64,000 bases of DNA, taken from assembly GCA_002390425.1 (NCBI GenBank), contig DGPL01000020.1, positions 62,001 through 126,000 on the forward strand, read 5' to 3'. Below the pieces are notes generated by a model, which worked only from the letters and a program-made list of their open reading frames with translations, made no database searches and was not told the DNA's origin. Positions 19,204 through 28,081 of the stretch are shown here, piece after piece (position 1 is the first letter of the stretch; each line of letters begins with the position of its first letter). The position numbers and the translations under genes were made by a program. The stretch comes from Kordiimonadaceae bacterium UBA4441 (lineage in GTDB: Bacteria; Pseudomonadota; Alphaproteobacteria; Sphingomonadales; Emcibacteraceae).

Positions 19204-20256
19204 CTATTTTGAAATTACTGCCTGATACCGCTCACGTAATTCTACATCATTTTCAACCCACCATTCAGCATCTAAGAAAACGGCTTTCGTTAAATTATCC
19301 GGCGAAGATGGAAGACGCGACCATTCATTATTAGGTATCATGTCCCATGCCTCTGGTGTTACAGGTCCATATGAAGCATGTTTATAAAATTCTGCTTGTG
19401 ATTTTGGCGATACCATTTGATTTAAGAATCTTACCGCTGCACCTTTATTTGGTGCATTTTTCACAATCATAAAAAATCCAAGCTCGGCAATGGCCCCATT
19501 CCATACAATTTTAATAGGAAGACCACGTTCAATGCCCGTTTGAAAGCGGCCGTTCCATCCCATAGCCATTACAACCTCACCGCTACCCAGTGCCTGTACG
19601 GGCTGACCTCCCGCATTATACCAAAGTGCAACATGAGGTCTTATGGATTCAATTTTTTTAAAAGCTCGGTCAAGTCCATCTGGCGTTTTCAATACTTCTA
19701 TAACCTGATCTAAAGGTACTCCATCCGCGATTAAGGCAACTTCAAGAACTGTATCTGGTGCCGCTCTTAATGCGCGTTTTCCTGGAAATTTATTCACATC
19801 AAAAAAATCTGCCCAAGATGTGGGTTGTGAACTGCCATCCGGAAACTCTTCCGTTGAGAAAGCAAGAGTTGTTGAAAATACTTCAGATGGAACACCATAC
19901 GCATTTTTCATTTTCGGATAAACATGATCCTGATTGACCATAGCCGGTGTTATTCTTTCAATTAATCCTGCTTTGGCGGCTCTAAGAACTCCCATTTCAC
20001 CATCCGTAATCACATCCCATGTGACCCGTCCAGAATCAACCATCGTTTTAACTTTTGCCGTATTAGGATCTGTTTCTTCCAAAACATAAATACCTGTATC
20101 TCTTGAAAAAGGTCGGATAATAGCCTTTCGGATCATGCTTTGATATGATCCTCCCCAACTCACAAAAACCAACTCATCGTCAGCTGCCACAGAAACTCCT
20201 CCCGCTATTGATCCTATGGTTATGATTGTCATGATTAAAATCTTTAAAGATTTCAT
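19204..20256 (-). CDS. periplasmic solute-binding protein, polyamine/opine type (PotD-like)
   Basis: A 350-residue extracytoplasmic binding protein with a signal peptide (IIGSIAGGVSVAA-like, cleaved after VAA at about 25). The mature start, DDELVFVSWGGSYQSMIRKAIIRPFSRDTG, is the typical opening of the PotD/iron-type binding protein family. Further family marks are DVITDGEMG near 80 and MGWNGRF near 230. It delivers solute to the fused permease and ATPase encoded just downstream. The ligand is unknown; polyamines, opines and betaine-like compounds all occur in this family. Confidence 0.87.
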   Translation of the reverse strand: MKSLKILIMTIITIGSIAGGVSVAADDELVFVSWGGSYQSMIRKAIIRPFSRDTGIYVLEETDPNTAKVKTMVDSGRVTWDVITDGEMGVLRAAKAGLIERITPAMVNQDHVYPKMKNAYGVPSEVFSTTLAFSTEEFPDGSSQPTSWADFFDVNKFPGKRALRAAPDTVLEVALIADGVPLDQVIEVLKTPDGLDRAFKKIESIRPHVALWYNAGGQPVQALGSGEVVMAMGWNGRFQTGIERGLPIKIVWNGAIAELGFFMIVKNAPNKGAAVRFLNQMVSPKSQAEFYKHASYGPVTPEAWDMIPNNEWSRLPSSPDNLTKAVFLDAEWWVENDVELRERYQAVISK

Positions 20257-20269
20257 TATTACTAATTCC

Positions 20270-20980
20270 TTATATTTTATTATTCTTAAGGCATATCGAA
20301 ATGAAGTTATCGATCATTTTAGCGCCTGCCCCACTTTCATCAAATTCTTTTGCCAGAAAATCTATATCGAGACCATCTTTTTCCATAAATTCACGCACAT
20401 CTTCCAACCACGGCTCAGCATTTTCTTTATTCACTTCAGGATGCCCTTGAATTCCCCATATTTGTTTATCACTGTAACGCCAAATTTGGTTTGGGGCTTT
20501 TTCCGTCGTCGCTAATAGCGTCATATCAGGGTGGTCCGCCTTTGCTTCATCATTATGCCAAATTAACATGCGACAATTATCTTCAACACCCATTAATAAG
20601 GCATCTTCTTTTGCTTCTTTGGTTAAATTAAGCGGCAAATAACCTACATGACAGTTATCGCGTATAAATACTTGATCTTTCCCACAGAGAGCGGATGCTA
20701 ATATCTGACTACCAAAACATAAGCCAAGTATAGGAATGTTTTTTTGCGCTGCATTTAGCAAAAATTCATGTTCTTGATGAATAAATTCTTCATCTTCATA
20801 GGCGCCATAAGCACTACCGGATAAAAACACGCCTGAATAATCATTTAGCACTTCTGGAAATTCAAGTTTTTGCGCCATAAACTGATCTACAACAAGACCC
20901 GCAGCTTCCATGCGGTTAATAATACCACCAAATTTATCAGGTGCACTTCCATTTTCCAGATATGCAATTCGAGCCGTCAC
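20270..20980 (-). CDS. class I glutamine amidotransferase-like protein
   Basis: A 236-residue stand-alone protein of the GMP synthase-type amidotransferase fold. The full triad is visible: Cys88 in LGLCFGSQ, then His180 and Glu182 in IQGHPEV. Such stand-alone proteins hydrolyse glutamine-like or gamma-glutamyl amides. In polyamine catabolism, gamma-glutamyl hydrolases (PuuD) release products from gamma-glutamylated amines, but PuuD belongs to a related yet distinct branch, so this is only an analogy. It is 13 bases from the binding protein gene and in the same operon. I see no synthetase partner that would use released ammonia. Confidence 0.78.
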   Translation of the reverse strand: MTARIAYLENGSAPDKFGGIINRMEAAGLVVDQFMAQKLEFPEVLNDYSGVFLSGSAYGAYEDEEFIHQEHEFLLNAAQKNIPILGLCFGSQILASALCGKDQVFIRDNCHVGYLPLNLTKEAKEDALLMGVEDNCRMLIWHNDEAKADHPDMTLLATTEKAPNQIWRYSDKQIWGIQGHPEVNKENAEPWLEDVREFMEKDGLDIDFLAKEFDESGAGAKMIDNFISICLKNNKI

Positions 20981-21019
20981 TTCTTCTACCTTTTCAATCT
21001 ATCCAACACCCTGATCTAT

Positions 21020-22192
21020 TTAAATCGTATTTAATGCGAAATAGGGCTCACGCCAATCTTTATACCAATTTAAAATTTCGGGGCCATTATCTGTTATCAC
21101 AACGGTATCTCGTGAACGATATAATAGCCCTTTATGCTCAATTAACCCATCTATTACAATTATCATACCTTCCTCAATTTGTGTTTGGTCGCCTGCAGAT
21201 AAAAATGGCGGCTCCATTGCTGAAACACCAACAGAAAAACCCAATCTATGATTTTCTATGATAGCAATATTTTGTGTTTCAGCATCGTTCACAATATCCA
21301 TATATATTTGATTAGCTGCATGATTTATTGTTAAATTTTCACAAACAATGTTTCTTAGCTTCACCAATTGATCATAGGCTTCTTCTTGGTCGGCGTTCAT
21401 ATCATCTGCCATAATACCAATTCGGGTTGAATTGCTCCAATAGCCGCGCTCATTATTCATGGCATCTGCGATGATTGTATCACCAATTTCGGTGAAATCA
21501 TCTGATGCAAAGCCATAGGCTGGCGCATAGGCCCATATTTTTTCAATACTTTGACCGAGCACGCCACGCGAGCAGGCATTATATCCTTCAATTTCAATAT
21601 CACGCTCTAAACTATGAATGCGTAAATTTTCTGAAATGCTCATTGATGACTTACTACGGTCTGCTATCAAATGATGAAAATAACCGTTTATTGCGTGGTC
21701 GGTTTTTAGTGAAATGGATTGGATATGATGGGTTTCTGCTTTTGTTTTTATGACTCTTTCTTCCATAATATCATCCGATACAGATAATTTATTTCCACCA
21801 CTATCTTTAATAACTCCTTCAATCATTCTAGAAGTCATTATTGAGGCTACATCATCATCACTGCCTATATTATTAGTTCCCGCTATTTCACTTTCTAAAA
21901 CAGACTTTGCAGCATCAAATGGATCTTGATCAATTTTGTATGATATAAGCTCTCCATCGAATTTCGTTTGAGACGCGGACGCAACCCAATGTTCCGGAAG
22001 AATAATTTTTGCTTCATCATTTTTATTTAGTAATGCAATCATCACCAAATCTGGTTGCGCATGGGAACAAGGAATTTTAATGCCTGTTGCGTATTGGATA
22101 TTATAAAGGTCCGACAAAATTATTGTTTCAATGCCATTACGAATATAAATATCATTGATTTTTTCGCGTATTTCATTTGCAAGATTATTCAT
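21020..22192 (-). CDS. M24-fold (creatinase-like) hydrolase with partly lost metal site, copy B
   Basis: I start it at the ATG at 22192, with AAGGA about 8 bases upstream and 10 bases after the stop of copy C, giving 390 residues. It has a creatinase N-terminal domain and an M24 domain. The first Asp (Asp243) and the His (His315) are kept. The second Asp is Asn254, the first Glu is Asp348 and the second Glu is Arg361. So at most part of a metal site could form. The tail NGPEILNWYKDW resembles the end of copy C, so B and C are closer to each other than to A. Substrate unknown. Confidence 0.72.
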   Translation of the reverse strand: MNNLANEIREKINDIYIRNGIETIILSDLYNIQYATGIKIPCSHAQPDLVMIALLNKNDEAKIILPEHWVASASQTKFDGELISYKIDQDPFDAAKSVLESEIAGTNNIGSDDDVASIMTSRMIEGVIKDSGGNKLSVSDDIMEERVIKTKAETHHIQSISLKTDHAINGYFHHLIADRSKSSMSISENLRIHSLERDIEIEGYNACSRGVLGQSIEKIWAYAPAYGFASDDFTEIGDTIIADAMNNERGYWSNSTRIGIMADDMNADQEEAYDQLVKLRNIVCENLTINHAANQIYMDIVNDAETQNIAIIENHRLGFSVGVSAMEPPFLSAGDQTQIEEGMIIVIDGLIEHKGLLYRSRDTVVITDNGPEILNWYKDWREPYFALNTI

Positions 22193-22202
22193 TTTATATT
22201 CC

Positions 22203-23399
22203 TTATCCATGACGAGCGGATGTACCGAACATCGCATATAGTTGATCATAGGTTTTATACCACGTCAGAAGTTCGGGCCCGTTTTTCGTCAAATGATAGA
22301 CATCTCTATCACAAATGAGTTCATGTGACGGGCCATATGTATAAACCCCTAAACAAAAAACCATTCCTTCTTCGAGTATCGTTTTGTCGTATGGTGCAAA
22401 AAAAGGGCCCTCTCGTTCACTGGTGCCAATGCCATGACCCATTTCAATATCTTGCCAAAAAGGAATATCTAACGACTTACTTTTATTGACCACTGCGTCA
22501 TAAATATCCGATGCCGTTTTCCCAATTTCTATTGCTTCAAGCGCCGCATTTTTTAATTTTTGATTTTCCTGATATGCCTTCATGGCTTCTTCATCTGGTG
22601 TGCCAACATAAACAGTTCTTGATCCTGTTATCCAATAACCATGATTATACATTGAATATTCTAATCTGACGAATTCCCCATCATCAAATACGGCTCGTGG
22701 AGGACAAGGGCCAAATAATTCCCGTGCAGCAGTTCCTTTAAGTACTGAAATATTGCCAACACCTGAGCCTCCAAATTCTCCTGCATGGACACGGAACCGT
22801 TCGGCATATTCCCAAAGTGGGTAACTTAACGCATCAAGTGCGGCTCCTTCCGTATGATTGAGCGCACTGATAAAACCGCGATCCCCCATACGCCCTGCTA
22901 TTTCAAGCAGTCTTACTTCGGCTTCCGTCTTGATAATTTTTAATTCTTCAAGTGTCTTATCAATACCAATGAAATTTGTATTCTTAGTTGCGCTTGTTAA
23001 AGCACTTAATTGTTTCTTGGTTGTATATTTTTCATCAATGGCTATCTCACCTTGTAAATATGACGCCGCCGCTTTAGCTAATGATAATTCAGGTGTTTTT
23101 TCATTTAACGAATAAGTTACTACCTCACCATCCCAGTCAAGCTGTTTCGGAATATCTGCCAGTTCATAAGTACAAAATAAAACACGTTTTCCCGTTTCTA
23201 ATGAATAAAAGTACGCAACTGGATGAATAACCCTTTGATCAAGATACGGAAATACAAGACCACAGCTGAGATAAGTGATGTTACGGCTTCCAAAGACGAG
23301 GATATTATCAACATTTTCCCCGCTCAGTTTTTGTGTAATTTTTTGTAAAAGCTCTTCTTGCTCTCCCTTAGAAAATGAAATTTCCTTCATTCTTGACAT
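22203..23399 (-). CDS. M24-fold (creatinase-like) hydrolase with degenerate metal site, copy C
   Basis: The start at 23399 (398 residues) has AAGGACG upstream at good spacing; a longer start at 23426 lacks one. It has a creatinase N-terminal domain followed by an M24 domain. The His of GHGIG (His322) stays. The first Asp reads Glu247, the second Thr258, and the two Glu positions read Gly351 and Arg365. This is not a normal dimetal aminopeptidase. Loop residues such as RVHAGEFGGSG (203-213) are probably in the substrate pocket. It lies 35 bases after the amino-acid-type ATPase gene, which ties it to that importer. A C-N hydrolase on an imported nitrogen compound is the likely role. Confidence 0.72.
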   Translation of the reverse strand: MSRMKEISFSKGEQEELLQKITQKLSGENVDNILVFGSRNITYLSCGLVFPYLDQRVIHPVAYFYSLETGKRVLFCTYELADIPKQLDWDGEVVTYSLNEKTPELSLAKAAASYLQGEIAIDEKYTTKKQLSALTSATKNTNFIGIDKTLEELKIIKTEAEVRLLEIAGRMGDRGFISALNHTEGAALDALSYPLWEYAERFRVHAGEFGGSGVGNISVLKGTAARELFGPCPPRAVFDDGEFVRLEYSMYNHGYWITGSRTVYVGTPDEEAMKAYQENQKLKNAALEAIEIGKTASDIYDAVVNKSKSLDIPFWQDIEMGHGIGTSEREGPFFAPYDKTILEEGMVFCLGVYTYGPSHELICDRDVYHLTKNGPELLTWYKTYDQLYAMFGTSARHG

Positions 23400-23434
23400 A
23401 TCAAATCGTCCTTTAATCCTTGTCATAATTTACT

Positions 23435-24187
23435 TTATAATATTTTTCCAAGAAACTCTTTTGTCCTTGGATGTGACGGATTATCGATAACCTCTTTTGA
23501 GGGGCCATCTTCAATCACTTCTCCATCAACCAAAACCAAAACCCTTGATGACGCTTCACGTATAAAATTTATTTCATGGCTAACGACGATCATTGTCATC
23601 CCCTCTTGTGCGAGGCTCGTCATCACATCCAACACCTCTCTAACCATTTCGGGGTCAAGCGCTGATGTTGGCTCATCAAATAACAAAACACGTGGCTTCA
23701 TCGCCAGTGACCTTGCGATTGCCACTCTTTGTTGCTGTCCCCCTGATAATTGCTTTGGATAGCTATCAGCCTTATCACTTAACCCCACACGCTCCAATAA
23801 TTTAAGCGCAAAGTTTCTTGCTTCTGCTTTTTTTTGCTTTTTGACTTTCAATGGCGCGAGCATAATATTTTCTATTGCCGTTAAATGTGGGAAAAGACCA
23901 AAATTTTGAAACACCATTCCCATATCTCGCCGTACCGTATCAAGATCAGTTTTCGGGTTCGTAACTTCAATGCCATCAAAATATATTTTCCCTGATGTCG
24001 GCTCTTCAATATGATTAAGACATCTTATAAATGTACTTTTCCCACTGCCAGATGGTCCCATGATTGAAACAACTTCCCCTTCATGAAATTCATTTGTAAT
24101 ATTTTTAAGTACACATAGATCATCAAAATTCTTAACCAGATCTACTACACTTAATAATGGTTCATTCTGTGATAGTTGCTCGGTCAA
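23435..24187 (-). CDS. ABC transporter ATPase, polar amino acid type (GlnQ/HisP-like)
   Basis: A 250-residue ATPase of the polar amino acid uptake family. It has Walker A GPSGSGKST, the Q-loop MVFQNFGLFPHLTA, the signature LSGGQQQRVAIARSL, Walker B VLLFDEPTSALDPEMV and the switch His in VSHEINF. There is no extra C-terminal domain, as usual for this class. It overlaps the neighbouring permease gene by 4 bases and completes a four-gene importer. Confidence 0.9.
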   Translation of the reverse strand: MTEQLSQNEPLLSVVDLVKNFDDLCVLKNITNEFHEGEVVSIMGPSGSGKSTFIRCLNHIEEPTSGKIYFDGIEVTNPKTDLDTVRRDMGMVFQNFGLFPHLTAIENIMLAPLKVKKQKKAEARNFALKLLERVGLSDKADSYPKQLSGGQQQRVAIARSLAMKPRVLLFDEPTSALDPEMVREVLDVMTSLAQEGMTMIVVSHEINFIREASSRVLVLVDGEVIEDGPSKEVIDNPSHPRTKEFLGKIL

Positions 24188-24870
24188 TTTTTTGACCCCC
24201 TTCTTTTTTCAAGCTTCATGGTTGTTAAAGTAAGTGGCAGTAAGATAATTAAATACATCACCGTACTCATCACCAATGGCGTAGGATTTGCTTTCCAAGT
24301 TGAAATAATCTGCGCCGCTTTTAATAATTCTGTAATCGCAAGGATTGTACAAATTGCCGTATCCTTGATGATCCCGGTCCATTGATTGGCAAGCGTCGGT
24401 AATACTAACTTAAAGGCTTGCGGAATAATAACGTATCTTAGGGTTTGGAATTTAGTCATCCCAAGAGATCGCGCCGCTTCAGTTTGGGTATTATTAATCG
24501 CGAGAATTCCCGATCGAAATGCTTCACCAATATAAGCTGCATGGACAAAAACAATAACAATGACCGCTGACGCAAATGGTGAAAATGTAACATTTAAAAA
24601 CGGTAATCCAAAATATACAACTATTAGCGCAACAACGATTGGCGTTGCTCTACAAAACTCAAGATAAGCTATCAACAATACATTTAATAATTTATCTTCA
24701 CCAATTCTTATTAAGGCGACAAATAGCCCCAAAACAGTTGATAAAACAATTGAAATCACGGCAATTTCAAGCGTCACCCACATACCAGAAAGAAGAAGTG
24801 ACCATTGTCCTTCCATCACGTCCATATTAAAAAATATTCTTGGCAGATCACTGAAGCTTAGCTCTTCCAT
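24184..24870 (-). CDS. ABC transporter permease, polar amino acid type
   Basis: A 228-residue HisM/GlnP-type permease with about five membrane segments. The EAA loop reads EAARSLGMTKFQTLRYVIIPQAFKLV in part (residues about 130-155). It ends directly before the ATPase gene and begins right at the end of the second permease gene, so the two permeases most likely form a heterodimer. The substrate cannot be told from sequence. Confidence 0.88.
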   Translation of the reverse strand: MEELSFSDLPRIFFNMDVMEGQWSLLLSGMWVTLEIAVISIVLSTVLGLFVALIRIGEDKLLNVLLIAYLEFCRATPIVVALIVVYFGLPFLNVTFSPFASAVIVIVFVHAAYIGEAFRSGILAINNTQTEAARSLGMTKFQTLRYVIIPQAFKLVLPTLANQWTGIIKDTAICTILAITELLKAAQIISTWKANPTPLVMSTVMYLIILLPLTLTTMKLEKRRGSKN

Positions 24871-25656
24871 TTATGCTTTACTCCATTTTCGACTGCGTTT
24901 TTCAAGCCGTGACGACAAAATAACAACCGGTAAAATAATGAGAAAATAAAGAATAGAAACAAAAATAAGTGGCGTCACAGAACCAATTACGCCTTCCATT
25001 TGGCGCGCTCGTGCAATTAATTCCGGAACGCCAACCACATAGGCAATTGAAGTTGTTTTTAACACATCAATTAAAACAGTGGTTAATGGCGGAATAACAA
25101 CACGCATCGCTTGCGGTAATATAATAAACCGCATGGTTTTCAAGCTATTCATACCAAGTGATTTTGACGCTTCAATTTGCAACTTATCAACGGAGTTAAT
25201 TCCAGATCTAAATATTTCGGTCGTATATGCCCCAAACAAAAGCGAGAGCGACATGATAACCGAATTGGTCGACGGTAAGTTTAATCCAACGAAAGGCAGT
25301 GCAAAATAAACAAGCACCACTAAAACCATTGCAGGAATTGACCTAAATAGCACCACATAAGACGTAATCAACATATCTAAAATTTTGAAATTATAATTCC
25401 TAATGACGGCGAAACACAAACCGATCAGGGAGGCAAAAAAGCAGCTAAAAAATGATATTTTTAAAACAAGAAAAAACGGAGAGATAAAAATATAATATCT
25501 GCCTTCCATCTTTTCAAAATTTAAAAATTGTTCTTTAAAAAGGGACCAATCCGCATTGGAAAAGAAAAGAAAATAGATAAAAAACAATATCAAAAGAACA
25601 CTTGAAATAATAGTTGTTGAATATTTATTTTTTCCTCTTTTTTTAGTGTTCATCAT
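24871..25656 (-). CDS. ABC transporter permease, polar amino acid type, second subunit
   Basis: I use the ATG at 25656, 1 base past the stop of the binding protein gene and with AAGGGC upstream, giving 261 residues. A longer frame back to 25743 would overlap the binding protein by 86 bases. The EAA loop reads EASKSLGMNSLKTMRFIILPQ. The N-terminal tail is rich in lysine (KKRGKNKYS), cytoplasmic by the positive-inside rule. It pairs with the permease encoded at 24184-24870. Confidence 0.85.
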   Translation of the reverse strand: MMNTKKRGKNKYSTTIISSVLLILFFIYFLFFSNADWSLFKEQFLNFEKMEGRYYIFISPFFLVLKISFFSCFFASLIGLCFAVIRNYNFKILDMLITSYVVLFRSIPAMVLVVLVYFALPFVGLNLPSTNSVIMSLSLLFGAYTTEIFRSGINSVDKLQIEASKSLGMNSLKTMRFIILPQAMRVVIPPLTTVLIDVLKTTSIAYVVGVPELIARARQMEGVIGSVTPLIFVSILYFLIILPVVILSSRLEKRSRKWSKA

Positions 25657-25657
25657 T

Positions 25658-26503
25658 TTATTTTTGCCCTTGGTCATAAAGAATATAAGCAGAATTATTT
25701 TCTTCAGGATAGACACCATGATATTTGAAATAAATTTCACCAATTGTACCGTCTTTTTTCATTTCCCTAATGGCTTTGGTGACGTCCTCAATAATGGGGG
25801 AACCTTTTCTAAAGGCAAAACCCACATTATAGAATTCACCTAAGGTCGTTCCCCTTTTTAAGCGTGACTTATGGCTTTCTATATACCAGTCAATAATACT
25901 TAAATCGGATACACCACCATCCAATCTACCAGTCTGCACATCAAGAAAAACATCTGGCGTCCCATTATAAGATTGTATTTTATAGGGGCCAAAGCGATCC
26001 ATATTTTCTCTTAGCCATACTTCTGCGCCGGAACCAATATCAACACCCAGTGTTTTATTTTTAAGGTCTTTCAGCGATTTAATTGATGAATTAACCTCAA
26101 CCAAAACCCCCATTCCCGTATCAAAATGAGGCTCTGAAAAATCCATCATTTTCAACCGATCTTCATTGATAAAAATATTGGATGCCGCCACATCCCATTT
26201 TTGGGCGAGTAGTCCAGTAAAAAGTCCGGCCCAGGCGACATCATAATAAACAATTTCCTTACCAATTCTCTTCGCGATCTCATTTAAAATATCCGGCTCA
26301 TACCCCGTAAGCGGTTGGTTGGGATCTGAATTTTCGTAATAAGATCTGGGCGGTGTCGTTATAACCAACCCAACGTGCAAGCGACCATCATTTTCACTTT
26401 TTTCTACTTCGTCAGCAGAAAAGACAGTCTGTGCCCATGCAGACGCACTCAGAAGGGTGTAGATTGAAAAAAGTATCAATGATTTTTTAAAAAATATCTT
26501 CAC
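25658..26503 (-). CDS. periplasmic solute-binding protein, polar amino acid type
   Basis: A 281-residue binding protein of the HisJ/GlnH family with a clear signal peptide (SIYTLLSASAWAQ). The family core is visible: GYEPDILNEIAKRIGKEI near 68-85, WDVAASNIFINEDRLKMMDFS near 107-127, and LGVDIGSGAEVWLRENM in the second lobe. HisJ-type proteins normally have an Arg in the first lobe (the R of NRDRL-type stretches; here EDRLK) that binds an alpha-carboxylate. So an amino-acid-like ligand is plausible. It is the second gene of the long operon. Confidence 0.87.
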   Translation of the reverse strand: MKIFFKKSLILFSIYTLLSASAWAQTVFSADEVEKSENDGRLHVGLVITTPPRSYYENSDPNQPLTGYEPDILNEIAKRIGKEIVYYDVAWAGLFTGLLAQKWDVAASNIFINEDRLKMMDFSEPHFDTGMGVLVEVNSSIKSLKDLKNKTLGVDIGSGAEVWLRENMDRFGPYKIQSYNGTPDVFLDVQTGRLDGGVSDLSIIDWYIESHKSRLKRGTTLGEFYNVGFAFRKGSPIIEDVTKAIREMKKDGTIGEIYFKYHGVYPEENNSAYILYDQGQK

Positions 26504-26517
26504 TCTAGATTACTCAT

Positions 26518-27957
26518 TTATTTTGTATAATGGGTACTGGACCAGAACCCATCCGGCAATTCTAAATATTTTGCACCGTCCGTGCGGGATAACATTTTTT
26601 CAGTTTCAGCTTGTGCATCATTTAATACCTCTGTGACTTTAACTCTAGTCGGTTTCTTATTTTCCAATACAACTTCACCACCTATGATGACAGTATCTAC
26701 ATCATTACCGTTTGCAAAACTCACCACACGAAAAGCTTCCATATTCATAGGATGCATATGGGGCGCATCCATATCCACTAATACGATATCGGCTTTTTTA
26801 CCGACTTCAATCGAACCTATTTCATCGTCCATTCCAAGCGCAGTTGCCGCATCAATTGTTGCCATTTCGAGTGCTTTTCCTGCGGGCATAACTGATGCAT
26901 CGCGGTAATGAGTGCGGTGATAATGCATTAATTGCTGCATGTGGCGGAACATATCCGATGAACGATCTGGTGCTGTGGCATCTGAACCAATTGCAACAAT
27001 AACGCCCTTTTCCATTAACTCTATAACCGGACAATAACCATAAATCGCTGCCACCGCAGACGGATTATGGGCGATGCGAGTATTGGTTTTTGCACATATT
27101 TCAATTTCTTCAGCGCTTAAATTTGTCGCATGGGAAAGAAGTGCATCAGGGCCAAGAAGCCCTATTTCATATGACCTTTTAACCGACCCACCCGTATGGC
27201 CATCCTGAGTAAATATCAAACCCGCCGCTTTTGATAAATCACGAGTAATTTTTGCCTGACGAATGGCTTCTTCATAATCAGTGGCGGACATATCCTTTTC
27301 ATGTTCATTTCTAAGAACGGGATAAATCGCGGCGATGGAAATTCGTTTGTTTTCGTTTCGGTGCCAATTGGTGATTATTTTCTCGCACGTTTTAATCTGT
27401 TTTTCAAAACTTACGGGATACACTGATTGATCGTCATTATCCCATGAAGCATAATTTAACGGATGCGGCGCGCGCGTCGGCCCCACGGCCACCATTGAAC
27501 GGGTTCCAACGGAAGCGACCCCTTCGCAATGTGCATCGGCGTAAACCGGGTCATCCGTTCTAAGAATTGTGTCACCCCCGCCAAGCAGCGACACCCCCGT
27601 TGTAACGCCAAACTTTAAACGTTCCAATGATGCAAGTCTCGCTTCCGCGTACCAAAACTCGGGTGTTGAACCCTTTCGGTAAATATCGCCGCAGACCTCT
27701 TCCCAATCAGCATTTAATCCCATTGTTTTTATAAGGGCATGACCAGCGTGCGCATGAGTGTCAATTAATCCTGGGATAATCACTTTCCCACTGGCATTAA
27801 TGGTTTTTTTCGCATTGAATTTATTTTGGATAGTGGTGGACTGATCGACCGCAATAATTTGACCATTATTAATAACGATTGCGCCATCTTTGATCACCCT
27901 ACGTTGATCGTCAATGGTTACAATAACGCCACCCGAAATTATAAGCTCTACATCCAC
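26518..27957 (-). CDS. amidohydrolase superfamily deaminase/hydrolase (ATZ/TRZ-like)
   Basis: A 479-residue enzyme of the class that includes chlorohydrolases, SsnA and 5-methylthioadenosine deaminase. It starts at GTG 27957 with AGGGAG upstream. The first metal motif is His68-x-His70 (DTHAHAGHA), a later His lies at 276 (LLSHATNLS) and the metal Asp at 326 (IGSDATAPD). The usual HxxE signature between them seems replaced: the aligned stretch reads TQDGHTGG, with Gln251 and His254. So the metal site or mechanism may differ. It would hydrolyse a C-N or ring bond. It is the first gene of the thirteen-gene operon and divergent from the dehydrogenase gene at 28082. Confidence 0.78.
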   Translation of the reverse strand: MDVELIISGGVIVTIDDQRRVIKDGAIVINNGQIIAVDQSTTIQNKFNAKKTINASGKVIIPGLIDTHAHAGHALIKTMGLNADWEEVCGDIYRKGSTPEFWYAEARLASLERLKFGVTTGVSLLGGGDTILRTDDPVYADAHCEGVASVGTRSMVAVGPTRAPHPLNYASWDNDDQSVYPVSFEKQIKTCEKIITNWHRNENKRISIAAIYPVLRNEHEKDMSATDYEEAIRQAKITRDLSKAAGLIFTQDGHTGGSVKRSYEIGLLGPDALLSHATNLSAEEIEICAKTNTRIAHNPSAVAAIYGYCPVIELMEKGVIVAIGSDATAPDRSSDMFRHMQQLMHYHRTHYRDASVMPAGKALEMATIDAATALGMDDEIGSIEVGKKADIVLVDMDAPHMHPMNMEAFRVVSFANGNDVDTVIIGGEVVLENKKPTRVKVTEVLNDAQAETEKMLSRTDGAKYLELPDGFWSSTHYTK

Positions 27958-27983
27958 TATTTTCTCCCTATAGAAACTCTACT

Positions 27984-28002
27984 TACATTTTTTAAAAATG
28001 TA
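27984..28002. promoter_or_regulatory. perfect 19-bp palindrome, candidate operator
   Basis: TACATTTTT and AAAAATGTA flank a single T, a perfect 9-bp inverted repeat. It lies 27 bases upstream of the GTG start of the long minus-strand operon and 80 bases before the divergent dehydrogenase gene. That is a good place for a repressor to control one or both. AT-rich palindromes arise more easily by chance, and no intact regulator gene is nearby. Confidence 0.5.
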
Positions 28003-28081
28003 CAGAACCCAAGATGAATTACTTTGGTCAATTGGCAATGAGGGTGGTTTATGGTACTACTCGAAAAAAATAGGGTTCCAG

